Part shown: positions 1-63,744 of the stretch, one piece after another | Layout of the letters: each line of letters opens with the position of its first letter | Position numbering within the stretch: position 1 is the first letter of the stretch | Assembly (NCBI GenBank): GCA_030248215.1 | Contig: JASANG010000668.1 | Coordinates: 170,414-234,413, forward strand | Direction: 5' to 3' | DNA length: 64,000 bases | Source: Enoplolaimus lenunculus | Lineage: Eukaryota > Nematoda > Enoplea > Enoplida > Thoracostomopsidae | Translations under genes and position numbers: made by a program | The notes under the pieces: model-generated | What the model was told of the DNA's origin: nothing | What the model saw: only the letters and a program-made list of their open reading frames with translations | The model's database searches: none

Positions 1-126
1 CCGCAGAAAGCTTGTACAAATTAATGCGAAATTTCCGCGTGACCCCGGAATTTTTTCAACTCCGTCCAATTTGTAAGTTTTTGTAAAATTTTCTAACCGT
101 TTTAATGTTTGATTTTGTTATTTCAG

Positions 127-52011
<51,885 letters not shown>

Positions 52012-52073
52012 GTAAGTTTATGAAAATTTTAAATTTGTCTTACAAAAGCAGAATAAGAACGATTGCTTAATAA

Positions 52074-52446
52074 TGGCTGGTTTTCTGAAACCTTACTTAA
52101 GGGTTTACACAAGTTATACTTAAGTGAGTACTTAAGTCGCCAACTCAAGTAGATACTTTAAATTTTTAAGCAACACCAAATAAGTGCCAAATGCCAGCCA
52201 TTGTCATAGCAAGAAAGTATTCGTTTTGCTTTATATTAATGAGACACCGTATGAGTCTATAATTTCAATTTTAGACCTATATTAGTATTCTTGAACGGTT
52301 AATTTGTAATATATCAAATTTGGTCAGCCACTTAAATATTTACTTAATTTAAGTACGCTTTTAAAAACGACAAAATGGTTAAGTAATTACTTAGTACGTA
52401 CTTAAGTACAAAGTCGTACTTAAGTGGAATTTTGGAAACCCAGCCA
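52074..52446. mobile_element. CTTAAGT palindromic element (family E), copy 3
   Basis: It starts tggctggttttctgaaacc and ends tttggaaacccagcca. It begins 60 bp after the last exon. Confidence 0.85.
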
Positions 52447-52489
52447 TTGTTTCGCGTGATAAATACCACAAGCCAGGTTATACAGTGCC

Positions 52490-52933
52490 ACATGACCACC
52501 GGGCACTCACGGGTAAGCGCGGGATCACATGACCACCGGGCACTCACGGGTAAGCGCGGGATCACATGACCACCGGGCACTCACGGGTAAGCGCGGGATC
52601 ACATGACCACCGGGCACTCACGGGTAAGCGCGGGATCACATGACCACCGGGCACTCACGGGTAAGCGCGGGATCACATGACCACCGGGCACTCACGGGTA
52701 AGCGCGGGATCACATGACCACCGGGCACTCACGGGTAAGCGCGGGATCACATGACCACCGGGCACTCACGGGTAAGCGCGGGATCACATGACCACCGGGC
52801 ACTCACGGGTAAGCGCGGGATCACATGACCACCGGGCACTCACGGGTAAGCGCGGGATCACATGACCACCGGGCACTCACGGGTAAGCGCGGGATCACAT
52901 GACCACCGGGACTCACGGGTAAGCGCGGGATGG
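52490..52933. repeat. 37-bp minisatellite, 12 copies
   Basis: The unit is catgaccaccgggcactcac followed by gggtaagcgcgggatca. Copies are almost perfect; the last lacks one base. Much richer in G+C than the surroundings. Confidence 0.96.
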
Positions 52934-54375
52934 ATAAGAGTTCTTTGACGCCAGTATGCACACACGGAATGACATTCACAGTGCGAGTAAAAATGTGTGA
53001 TTATTTATCCGCCTAGAATTTTGGTATCAAACGACAGACGAGGTTTAACTGTATTTAGCCCTCAGTTGAAGGTTTTTAAAAAGAAACTTAAAGAATTAAT
53101 TATTAACATCAGTGCGAAAAAATTTTAATTTCACAATTGGGACGTGATTTTAAATGCGTAGAGATATCTCACAGTCAACTTTAACTCTGGTACCAACAAA
53201 ACTTATCTCGACATTCGTTTGGATATTTTTCAACTTCGGTTACACCCTGCCAGTTACTATTGCCTTTTATTGACGTAAACCGAAGCCGCCAAGCGCAACA
53301 ATATATACAACTAAATTGCACAAGTTTTTTCTGAACACAAAAGACGAAACCTTTCGACTAAGCCTTTCTCGCATGAATATTTTCAATTTCATATAAGATG
53401 CACTTTCAAGGTAAGATTTGATCCGTAGTCTCTGGGGTGGGAGACGTTTACGATGATATCACTCAGCTATAGGAGCTTGACTATCGGGCCCAAGGGGGCT
53501 CTCACGTCCTGTAGAGCTTTTGGACTGCACAAATGTGTTAAAATTGTTAAACACTACTCATAGTGTCTGTGTTGCTCATTTATTACTTGTATTTAGTTGC
53601 TCATAGTATACTCTATGAGTTCAAGTGTTAAAGGAATTTTGCGCCGTACCTCCGTGGGTAAAAAAATAAATTTGCGCAGATATAACGCGCGCCGTGCAAA
53701 CAAATCTTTACCCACTTAAACCTCTCTGTAGCCAAGAAGGATTTGTAGTTGTATTGTCATGGCTGTAGTAGCATTTTTAGCGGATTCAAAAGCGATAATA
53801 AACAGACTGAAGTATGTTAATGGTGCAATTTCTACTGCCAAATATTCCATATCACTGCCTCAGATTACAAGCCGTCGTTGTTGATTTATGGTTACTGTTT
53901 GACAGGATGTAATAACGGAACCGCAATGTTGAAGACCTTTTTTATACCCTTGGTCCACAAACTATTGATCTGTATAGTGATTATTTTATTATTTACAACG
54001 ATGAAATAAATGTTATTTGAATAAACTTCAGTTGCCGAGAAGACGTTATAAAAGTTTGACCAAATAAATCAAAGTTTCGTTAATTTTTAACACTGGCTTC
54101 CATTCATTTAAATTGTAAAATTCTTCAAAAAATATGGGTCTGAAATTTTTTAAACTTTAAAGTTTCAAATTTAAGATACTGCTTCACACGCTTATCTTGT
54201 AAATATGTCTGAAATAGACGAATAATTTATAGTAAAATTTCGTGAATGTAACAAATTTATCTTTTAAACATTGCATATACGAGTATCTGAGTTTTTAAAA
54301 CTATCAATGTCAAATGTCAAAAATTTTAGTAATATAAATTTAAAAAAGTCAGAGTTTTCAAATTTCAAGACAATT

Positions 54376-54600
54376 GGATGTTAACGGATGTCCGTTTCCG
54401 GTAACAATAACTATCCCATTATAGAAATGCCGGAATTTCTGTTATTTTTGTGCTCAAAATTAAGTTATAAATCACGTTACTATTTCGCAATTTTTCATTA
54501 CTCATATGCTGCAGTTGTTCGATATGAAGACCACTTACGAAACTCGTTTGAATTTATGAAAATTTCAGTGCATCCACTATTTTTTCTTTAAAATTTTAAA
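54376..54600 (+). mobile_element. Family D element, copy 5 (right end lost)
   Basis: It shares gtccgtttccggtaac and the catatgctgcagttgttcga block with copies 1 and 3. Confidence 0.7.
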
Positions 54601-54601
54601 A

Positions 54602-54660
54602 AGCCTATATGTTTATTTAAATATTATATATAATATATACATATATATATTATATATTGA
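54602..54660. repeat. AT-rich simple sequence
   Basis: Tata-type repeats adjoining the family D element. Confidence 0.7.
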
Positions 54661-55083
54661 TGATACACTTAAAATTTTTATTATCATAGCTTGGAGGCAG
54701 ATTTTCTCAGTGAAATCACAGTCCAAAACTATAGTTGATGCGAAATACCCTTCAAGATCATTTATTTGGTATATAAAGAACTATCATTACACATTGCACT
54801 CAAAAGCATATACTAACGAGTTTAGCTTTAGCACAATTTGTACCTTATGACCCGAAGTTTATGTTAGCAATTTTCGTCCATACAGGGCTTACTTCGAAAA
54901 ATTTTTCTACCCGCTGCGTAAGAATCAAGTGTATATAGACTGCTGTAACTTGAACAATAATTGAAAACATTAATATTTTATAACTGATATTCAAATCAGG
55001 TTAAAACTTGGTGCGAGTACCCACTGAAAAGAATCTACGACAATTCGACGCCTAACGCGTTAACGACTAGCAGTCCAAGTGTG

Positions 55084-55145
55084 CCATAGCCTAAGAATAC
55101 ATCTAAGTATAATCCTTAGCAATCCTAAACCTAAAGGCTAAGTAC
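55084..55145 (+). mobile_element. Family A remnant (left part)
   Basis: Tagcctaagaatacatctaa and cctaaacctaaaggctaagt precede a family B element. Likely a third case of family B inserted in family A. Confidence 0.5.
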
Positions 55146-55356
55146 ACAGCAAAAAACGGTTAATCAAATTGACCCTTCTCCGAAATAGGGCCTACGGGAC
55201 TACACAAACTGAGTCAGATTCGACTCCGCCAGAGTCAAACATGCCATTCAATGAGTTGAATTTTACTCTGACGGAGTCGAATTTGGCTCAGTTTGGATAG
55301 TTCCGCAGAGCCTATTTCGGAGAGAATCAATTTGACTCCCCATTTTTTGCAGTGTA
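55145..55356. mobile_element. GAGTCAAA palindromic element (family B), copy 5
   Basis: Ends cacagcaaaaaacgg and ccattttttgcagtgta; complete but mildly diverged hairpin arms. Confidence 0.88.
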
Positions 55357-55593
55357 TAATGATGGGCAACGAATTATCGAATTGATGAAATTTCGGATTA
55401 CAAGTTGTCGGGCGTTGAATTGTCGTGATACCCTAAAGTTTTGTTCAAACGTCAGTTACTGTTTTAACCAAACATTGGTTTAAAGCGAACTTAATGGAAT
55501 TAGACTGCATAGCAAAGAATCCCCAACAGTCAAAAATTGAATACAATGTTTTCGAATATATTTACCTTATTTCTTTCACATTACTTTATACAT

Positions 55594-56216
55594 TTTATCT
55601 TCGTTGGCTTAATTTGTTTATCTTCGTTGGCGTAATTTGTTTATCTTCGTTGGCTTAATTTGTTTATCTTCGTTGGCTTAATTTGTTTATCTTCGTTGGC
55701 TTAATTTGTTTATCTTCGTTGGCTTAATTTGTTTATCTTCGTTGGCTTAATTTGTTTATCTTCGTTGGCTTAAATTGTTTATCTTCGTTGGCTTAATTTG
55801 TTTATCTTCGTTGGCTTAATTTGTTTATCTTCGTTGGCTTAATTTGTTTATCTTCGTTGGCTTAATTTGTTTATCTTCGTTGGCTTAATTTGTTTATCTT
55901 CGTTGGCTTAATTTGTTTATCTTCGTTGGCTTAATTTGTTTATCTTCGTTGGCTTAATTTGTTTATCTTCGTTGGCTTAATTTGTTTATCTTCGTTGGCT
56001 TAATTTGTTTATCTTCGTTGGCTTAATTTGTTTATCTTCGTTGGCTTAATTTGTTTATCTTCGTTGGCTTAATTTGTTTATCTTCGTTGGCTTAATTTGT
56101 TTATCTTCGTTGGCTTAATTTGTTTATCTTCGTTGGCTTAACTTGTTTATCTTCGTTGGCTTAATTTGTTTATCTTCGTTGGCTTAATTTGTTTATCTTC
56201 GTTGGCTTAATTTGTT
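55594..56216. repeat. 23-bp minisatellite, about 27 copies
   Basis: The unit is tttatcttcgttggcttaat followed by ttg. It ends at the 3' end of the peptide-precursor ORF on the minus strand (stop at 56,233). Confidence 0.96.
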
Positions 56217-56232
56217 TTCGCCATCCTGCGGC

Positions 56233-56574
56233 CTAACTGCCTCCATACAAATAATTCGGTGATGCAGCTTGCATTTTTTGAAACGCAGATGCTGGAACAG
56301 AATTGAATCCACGCCATTTTTTGTCAAACTTCCGGGTTCGCTTGATGGATGGTTGTTCGTCCGAATTGGCTGTTGTCCAACTTTGCATCAAATACTGATG
56401 TGGTCGCAGCAATCGTTGATGAGTAAATAATCGCTTTGACGGCGGCGGCTCGTCTTCAAAATCGCTGGGAGCGTCGCCGATTGTAAACAAATCGTACGCT
56501 GGAAGCATTCCAAAATTTGGAGCCGGAACTACGGCAAGCACAAAGAGTGTTGCGAATATGCCAGCTAATAACAT
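56233..56574 (-). CDS. Secreted peptide precursor-like protein, 113 residues
   Basis: Single open frame from ATG at 56,574 to TAG. The first 20 residues (MLLAGIFATLFVLAVVPAPN) form a clear signal peptide. The rest has no cysteine and carries possible convertase sites: SKR near residue 48, SIKR near 80, and KK near 86. It ends ASPNYLYGGS. This layout (signal, acidic spacer, basic-bounded segments) is that of a neuropeptide or other processed secreted peptide, but I recognise no known peptide and there are no repeated mature copies. Codon use looks coding. A short 5' exon cannot be ruled out. The 3' UTR would run into the 23-bp minisatellite. Confidence 0.55.
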   Translation of the reverse strand: MLLAGIFATLFVLAVVPAPNFGMLPAYDLFTIGDAPSDFEDEPPPSKRLFTHQRLLRPHQYLMQSWTTANSDEQPSIKRTRKFDKKWRGFNSVPASAFQKMQAASPNYLYGGS

Positions 56575-56940
56575 TTTTTAAGTTTTAAATTCCGCAACTA
56601 TAAATATGGTTGAGTCTATAGTTGATTTTATAGCTGGTTAAAAAACAAAATATGCCTAGATTTAGATATCGCGTGGTAAAATTAAGCTTTTCAATATCAA
56701 ATTTGTTTTTGCACTACCGGGTGTTTTATGTTCCGGCGATAAAAATTGGAGAAAGTATATTAAGTCAAACACTGGTTATCCGGATATGAAAAGTAACCGG
56801 TTCGCTGGATATCCAAAATGCTATTGTGTAAAAATATTTCGAAATAATTTACATTGTTTCACCACTAAAGTAGCTGGAGTTGACGAAGGGAAATTCTGTA
56901 TTTAACCATGAATCAAAATATTTGCCTGATTATTCCATGA

Positions 56941-57154
56941 CGATTAGCCGTTCGTCACCGTGCAGCGCCGCTCGCCATCGTGCGACGCCGTCCGTCACCG
57001 TGCGCTATCGTACGCAAATAACTCACGTACGACCGCCGTATGGGTGACAGAAGGTGACTGACGGCGCCATACGGGTGACGGACGGTGACGGATGGCGCCG
57101 TACGGCTAATGCACGGTGACGGACGGCGCCGGACGTCAAGTATAGCGCAACCCT
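56941..57154. mobile_element. Family C element, copy 6
   Basis: It has a cgtccgtcaccgtgcgctat centre with mirrored cgtacgggtgacgg parts. The right end aagtatagcgcaaccct is intact and the left end is worn. Confidence 0.88.
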
Positions 57155-57445
57155 TATTGTTGTCCCGTTTACGCAAACAGCCTCATTCGTTTCATAAGAT
57201 CTTTTTAATAGTCTGAATTTTTATTTTTTATAGATTTCTGAACTGTTGATATAGTATTACATTTAGGTTCCGCAGTGAGTCCATATAAGATCACAAAAGG
57301 TGAACGTATATATTCAAGTCTTAAGAAATTAAAATCTAATTGAAATCATCTGGGGAAGGAGCCAAATCGGCGTTAGGTTCCGATACATTAAGACTACAGC
57401 AGGTCCTGAAAATTTGGATTAATATTACTTTTAATTATGTAACAA

Positions 57446-57556
57446 CCAAAACATATTCCTAAGCTTAAGACTCCTCAACCTAATAAACGCAAGTCTATAA
57501 AACATTGCTTAAGCGTAGCACAAACATAAAATTAGTCTAAAATTTAAGTTTACTCT
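57446..57556 (+). mobile_element. Family A fragment
   Basis: Acatattcctaagcttaaga ... aattagtctaaaatttaag; both ends are missing. Confidence 0.55.
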
Positions 57557-57639
57557 ATAAATACGATCTACTGAGAAAGAAGGCACTAGGTGATCCAGAG
57601 GGCGGCGGGCGGCCGTGGTCCACCCGTCAGAATGATAAC

Positions 57640-57850
57640 ATGATAAGGTCCCTACCTTACAATTTTTACCCCTCAGAAAATTTTTGTGGTAAAAATAAAG
57701 TACATACCTTACAATTTGTTCCCTCACAAATTTTTTGTGACAAAATATTAAGGTCCCTACATTACAGTGTTCCCCTCATAAAATTTTTGCAAAAAATGAT
57801 AAGGTCCCTACCTTACAATTTTCCCCCTAAGAAATATTTTTTTGGTGAAA
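57640..57850. repeat. Tandem aaggtccctaccttacaatt units
   Basis: Four units of about 57 bp; inverted relative to the related array at 18,855. Confidence 0.8.
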
Positions 57851-57896
57851 AATCGCGTTTCAAAACACGGGCTGATGTTTGCACGATCTAGCGTAA

Positions 57897-58333
57897 TACT
57901 GTAGTGTCCCGAATAAGAGGTGGGGGATTGATATTTATTTGGCCTCTCCAGAGGGTAACCCCCTTGTTATTCGGTTAAGGACTGTTATTTGTTTTTAACC
58001 CACGCTCCGCCGCCCTTCGTTACTGATATATATCCGGTACTGCAATTATCCGCTGAATTAAACGTTTATTTCTCTTGTGTCAATAGATTGAGCGATAATA
58101 CAAGATTATACTTAGGAACGTACTTTCAAAATTTAAGCACGCTTTAAACTTTTCGAACTCAAATTATTTGGTCCTAAATTCATTTATACGCTACAATTAC
58201 GGTTAATTGACATTTATGGACTCTAATTAGGGTTTCGGGACTCCATCCACTTACGGACTCTTATTAGGGATACGGACTCCAGTTGATTCGGACTCAAAAT
58301 GGTGACCCCCCTCTTATTCGGGTCAATACAGTA
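57897..58333. mobile_element. TACTGTAGTG-ended element (family G), copy 2
   Basis: The ends tactgtagtgtcccgaataa and ttattcgggtcaatacagta are inverted copies. TA at both borders fits a Tc1/mariner-type target. It holds three ggactc-containing units. No transposase. Confidence 0.87.
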
Positions 58334-58509
58334 AGTATATTTTAATGTGGTTCTTTCTCCTTGGAACGCAAAACGACTCATGTATTTATAGCTCGAGGTG
58401 CCAATGTTACTTTAAAGGCCGTCCCATTTTCACGGAACAGAAATGTACCAGGAGTACCTGCCTCATTTTTCCGGGACAGAAATGTGCCAGGAGTACATTC
58501 AACATATAT

Positions 58510-58762
58510 AATTGGGACAGTTGGGACAGATGAGACAGTGGGACAGCTGGGACAGATGGGACAGTTGGGACAGATGGGACAGTTGGGACAGATGGGACAC
58601 TTGGGACAGTTGGGACAGATGGGACAGTTGGGACAGATGGGACAGTCGGGACAGTTGGGACAGATGGGACAGCGGGACAGATGGGACAGTTGGGACAGAT
58701 GGGACATTTGGGACAGATGGGACAGTTGGGACAGGTGGGGCAGTTTGGACAGATGGGACATA
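58510..58762. repeat. 9-bp GGGACAGWT tandem array
   Basis: Roughly 28 units alternating gggacagtt and gggacagat. Long Gly/Gln/Trp/Asp frames on either strand result from the period being a multiple of three. Confidence 0.95.
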
Positions 58763-58855
58763 TATATGTAAATATATCTATATATATAAATAAATATATC
58801 TATATATCTATATATATAAATATATATACATACATATATATATACATATATATAT
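58763..58855. repeat. TATA-rich simple sequence
   Basis: Tatatatctatatatataaat-type repeat directly after the GGGACAGWT array. Confidence 0.85.
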
Positions 58856-60231
58856 CTGCCTGTGCATGTGTAAGCAGGAGCGCATAAGTGTGCACTCCGG
58901 TGTATATTTGTGCCTCGGGAAATTGGACGGCCATTATAGTAACATGGGCCGCTCGAGGGAAGGATAACATTCGATAGAATCTCTGTCGCAGTGGTTTAAA
59001 TCACTTGTTGAAGTATGCATCATCCACTCTGGTCATAGGTACTGCAATTTGTATTCTATTTGAATTGCAGTCTGGACTACGACACATCAAACTTTACCCA
59101 TAGACAAAGCTATGCTTCAAAATAAACGGTCTCCCCTGATCATTACATGGGCCAAACATATTAATAGAAACATGAAAACACATTTAAAATGAGTTATTAT
59201 AACTTTCAAAACGTCAAGAACAATTGCTCTGCAAAGTCTCAGACAGTTCTATATACAGCATATTAGGGACCCATACGACAGGGGATCAAACAATATACCC
59301 CCTGTCAAACGTTTTGAAAAAAACAAAAAAATTATACTGGCATACAAGCTAGCGAATAAGCGTTTCTCATTTACTGAAAGGTTCCTAGCGAAAAAATTTT
59401 GCTCAAACTCTATTCCCTTCCGAAAAGAAATCCTAGCTATTTAATACTCCACGGATACTAAACTTTGTTTTTCTCGTATATGTTTTTCTGGCGTAAACTT
59501 CTTAAATATCACTCACCCACCGCATATAGGATGCTAAGAGACATAACGACGCCAAAAAAACCGAAAGAACGGGCACATATCGGTTGTTTCAAACTCTTTG
59601 AAGCCAATACACAAAAGCTTTGAAAGCGTGACCATAAAAGTGATCACATGAGAGTGATTGAAAAAACACATAATTTGTCACCGTACCAGCACAAAAGAAA
59701 AAATATATTCATACTTTACTTGCTGATGGATTTTTACAAAAATTGGATAAAATAGTTTAAACAACCGAAAAAACCCATTATTCAAGTGGTCCTTGCGGCT
59801 GCTATTTTCGCAAGTTTGCGTTCGCTGATTTTAAGTTACGTTTAATAGTCTGAGAGCTACGAACAAAGTTTTGTGTAAATTTATGGCCAACGCTTTGATA
59901 CCTTGAGGGTTTTTTAACTGGTTCACCATAATGTTTGGAGGCTGGGCGCCGTATTCGCAACTATAAGTACCAATGGCTTGTTTGGTATGAGCTTTAAAAG
60001 CAATCAAACTGCAACGGCTGTGTTTCTCAAATTTTGGTCATGAGTACGGATCGAACAAAAAACAAATATATACATATGTACATATATATGCGTATATATA
60101 TAAACTGCAATCCGGAAGGCATCTATGGCTGAGTTACCTATCACCCACTGTCAAATGGTGATTGGTGCCGTGTAGATATTAGAATATAAGCAAACAATAA
60201 ACATCCTATTCATAATTACTCTTTATTTGGC

Positions 60232-60682
60232 TACTGTAGTGACCCGAATAAGACGAGGGGACTGATATTTATTTGGCCTCTCCAGAGGGTACCCCTGTAT
60301 TATTCGGTTACGGACTGTTATTTTATTTCCACCCCGCCCTCCGTTACCCTTCGTTACTGATATATAACTGGCATTGCAACTATTCGTTGAATTCAACGTT
60401 TTTCGCCTTGCATCAAAACCTTGAGCGATAATGCAAGGTTATACTTTGGAATGTTACTTTCAAAACTTAAGTACGCTTCAAAGTTTCGAACTCAACTTTA
60501 TTTGGTCCTGGAGTCATTTATGCTCTACGATTAAGGATAATTGCCTTTTAAGGACTCTAATTAGGGTATACGGACTTTATCCGTTTACGGACTCTTTTTA
60601 GGGATACGGACTCCTATTTATTGGGGCTCAAAATGGGGAGACTTCCTGTTATTACCCCCCTCTTATTCGGATCACTACAGTA
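60232..60682. mobile_element. TACTGTAGTG-ended element (family G), copy 3
   Basis: Best-preserved copy. Ends tactgtagtgacccgaataa and ttattcggatcactacagta; 451 bp. Confidence 0.9.
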
Positions 60683-61024
60683 AATAATGGCATAAATGGT
60701 CTGGTTTGAATATAAATACTGCAAGCGTTGACGAACAGTGCATCGATAAATTTTTACGGATAATTCCATTTTAAACTAGGATCTGCGGTGAATAGCCGTC
60801 AGTAGCAAAAAGTTTTTTAATTTCAATAGGTTTTTAATTCATCCCATTTACTCTAAGAGGTATCCCGTTTTACTCGCGGGATTGCCATATGCTCGGAGTT
60901 CAACAGCACACATTTGAAGTCGTGTTTCAGCTGGTTCGGTCGGAACAGCGTCGAGCCAATGTTTGCGCTCAGTCGATCGGGTAGCGTTTATCCTACTTAC
61001 ATTTAGCTGGGTTGGTTGAAACAG

Positions 61025-61500
61025 GCGTTACAGCTTTTGAGCCTAGGCTTATGCTTAGACTTTAGGCTACAAGCATAGGGTTGATGGGGCTTAAATTTTA
61101 GGCTCAGACTATATTATAGAAGAAGGCTTATGAGCTTCGGCATTAGGCTTTGTGTTTAGGCTTATGATTAGTTTTAGGCTTTAGGTTTAGGCTTTGGCGA
61201 ATGCTTAGACTTAAGACATCTGCTAACGCTTTTAGCTTGTAGGAATAGGCTAGCTAACGCTTAGGCTTTGACTTACGATTTAGGTTTAGATTTTAGTTTA
61301 TGTTTAAGCTTTATGCCTGGGCCTAGGATAGGCATAGATTTATGCTTGCCCTTATATATACGCTTTGGTTTAAGTTTAGGCTTTAGGCTTAGACTAGGTT
61401 TAAACATAGAATTTGGTTTAGGATTACACCAAGCAATTAATTGCTGCTTAAAGTTTAGGTTTCGGCTTCTAGGGTTAGGTTAAGGCTACAGGCTTTATGC
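61025..61500. repeat. Long degenerate TTAGGC-like block
   Basis: About 475 bp in which nearly every 6-12 bases carries ttaggc, ttaggt, cttatg or aggctt variants, in one direction. No family A ends flank it. It could be an old interstitial telomere array or an expanded family A interior. Confidence 0.7.
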
Positions 61501-61611
61501 ACATGTAAACACTAGATTTTACAAGTGGTAAACATTAAAACGTGAACTCCGAAGTAAATATTGTCCAATTGAAAATATACGTTTTAATCAATACGAAACG
61601 ATTTATAGCTC

Positions 61612-61813
61612 GGACAATGTAAAGAACAGGGGCGGAATAATAGGTATTTCTCGCATATTCCTATGCCTAAGCCTTAAACCTAAAGCCTAAAGTGTAAGAA
61701 TCAGCATATTCATAAGCGTAAGCATAGCCAAGCAAAAAATTAGTCTAAAGCTTAAGATTAATATATTCTAGTTCCCGCAGAAAAACGTTCCACCCCTGAT
61801 CTTCCCATGGGCC
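61612..61813 (+). mobile_element. Family A element, copy 18
   Basis: Complete, from ggacaatgtaaagaacaggg to cccatgggcc, 110 bp after the degenerate telomere-like block. Confidence 0.83.
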
Positions 61814-62199
61814 GATGGTTCAAACAGTCACAGTTTTAAACAATTGGCTCCAGGTTTAATTTAAGCTAAAAGTAAAACATAGGTCAATGTAAAACTCTCC
61901 GAGGACGGTTGCATCTGAAAAATTGTTAATATTTAAGAACATTTTGAGGCAACCTTCATCTAAAATTTATGACACAAAACGTCGTTTTATCTCTCAATTT
62001 TGCTAACAAGTCTTCCACTTCAGCTCACTTACGGAACGTAGCATTTTCAATTACAATCTTTCACAAGGCATATGACACTATGGTATCAGTGTCGGTGTCT
62101 TTTCCTTTACTTTTTACACGGTAATACATTCGCCGCCTGGTCTGGATTTCTCCGGTGTTGATTCAACGTCCTTTCTGCTCCACTAATTTTGCGGTTTTA

Positions 62200-62545
62200 T
62201 ATAGAGGTATTGTCTGCGAATATCATATGTCTTGTTGAATATCATATGGTACTAGAATGTGAAATTTGAATTTTTGAATTATGAAACTGTGGTTGTAAGG
62301 ATTTTGTTTCGGAAACGTTTTGCAGGTGTGTATTTGGTAAATAAAGCACATTTGTGCCCCTGCCGTTCGACTTTCCATTCATTTATATGCACCCAAAGAC
62401 AATGTCCAGATGAATATCATATCATATTCGCATGAACTTCCCACCGCATACCGTGACATGCCGTCCCTTGTACACATTGATCATTTGAGAGCGGTGGTTT
62501 GTAAGCTAATGTCATATGATATTCGAGTTTTGTCGGTTGACCCGA
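62200..62545. mobile_element. tcatatgatattcg inverted element, copy 2
   Basis: Gcgaatatcatatg at 62,216 is mirrored by catatgatattcga at 62,514. The right part is the inverse of the stretch near 11,250. Confidence 0.55.
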
Positions 62546-62986
62546 TATATTAAGAGCCAGAATTTTAACGGTGACGTCAAACCACTTTGGACAACCCGTA
62601 TCCCGCCTGCCCCGGTTATAAACGTGAATCCCGCATTATAGATTTTAAATTAAAAAAACCTTAAATAATTTTCTACCAGGTTGTGAAACAAGCGGAATAT
62701 CTGCTAAAATATCGCGCTTATCTGCATATATTCCAAAACATATACCTAAAAAGGAAGAATGTTGTAGAAATGCTATATGAAAATCCCACACTTCTTCGAA
62801 AGAAATAATTTAACTGAAAATACTGACCCCGGAATATAAATAACGGTGGTTGCAATGACAACAATTTTTATAAATTTTAACATCAGATTTCTCCAATATG
62901 GTCGCAAACTTTGTTTATTAATGCTTTTTATTAGCATTTAAAGGCAATTTCTAAGTAATCAGCCTTATTCTTATTTTGGTATCTAG

Positions 62987-63744
62987 TGTTAGCGAAAGCT
63001 AAGATAATTTAGCTTTATGTAACTGTGAGCGGTTGCTACCGCTGATGCCTAAGCGGTAAAGGCATAACCGTGTAAGGAAACTATGAAACATAGACGGGTG
63101 ATGACATACCCGTGGACTTAGAATATTTTTCGGATAATTACTTCAGCAGACAAAACTGGTTTTCCTCTTTGAGAGGAAAATCTGAAAAGTAAAAGAAAAT
63201 AATATTTTCCATCTGGATTAATAACCAGCTTTAAGGAAAATTGTTGTAAGAGCAAAATAGCTGGTATTTTGCTCTGAAGAACCTGTTTGATTCCAGATTG
63301 AAGTTTTATGCAAATTGTTGTTTTGTGATTGCAATTCAGTCTGTAGTTTTGTCTTGTGCTATGTGGTGACAATTTTCCGGGAAATTGGAATGAGTTCTAA
63401 TTAGTTTTCGGATTGTTTGCTTTGCGCAGCATTAATACTGCTTTAGTTCTTTTTGGAATTTAGATTTAATTTCAACTTAGTTTTCATTTAGTTTTCAATC
63501 ATGAGTATTGAAAACTAATCGTGTTGGTATTCGTAAGTTCTGTTCTTACTTGTTCGTATTAATATGTTATCTTACTTGTTATTAAAGCTTAACTCTAGTC
63601 TTGTTTATTAGCGAGTTCGACGGGCTTCTGAGTGCTAAATCGGAGATCGAAACCCCTGTTAAGGCTGGAATTGGATGAACTCGCCCAGTCCCCTAACAAC
63701 CTTAATATTCAAACCCCAGGCTCTTAATATATACCTGGCTCACA
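62987..63744 (+). mobile_element. Probable LTR (5' LTR of an LTR retrotransposon cut by the window edge)
   Basis: It starts tgttagcg and ends ctcaca, 758 bp, with TG...CA borders. Directly after it, tggtgaccacgatgg at 63,745 looks like a primer-binding site of the kind seen in BEL/Pao elements. The internal part runs off the window, so the family, completeness and age cannot be judged. Confidence 0.55.

Larger units (their letters stand above)
52012..56232. other. Non-coding stretch downstream of the large gene
   Basis: Holds the third CTTAAGT element, the 37-bp minisatellite, a short ACCCG remnant (53,650-53,721), a family D element, a family B element and the 23-bp minisatellite. A donor-like gtaaga at 53,411 has no supported exon before it. 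Confidence 0.6.
56575..62986. other. Gene-free repeat-rich stretch
   Basis: Holds family C, G and A elements, the gtaaggtaggga units, a GGGACAGWT array, AT-rich simple repeats and a long degenerate TTAGGC-like block. Nothing coding was recognised on either strand. Confidence 0.6.

Noticed and set aside
53240-53416. Open frame ending in a good gtaaga donor at 53,411
   Set aside because: No acceptor gives the phase needed after 52,011, and there is no cysteine module or other recognisable feature.
58361-58793. Gly/Gln/Trp/Asp and Cys/Pro/Ser repeat proteins on both strands
   Set aside because: The 9-bp repeat keeps all frames open. No start context, signal peptide or splice site supports a protein.
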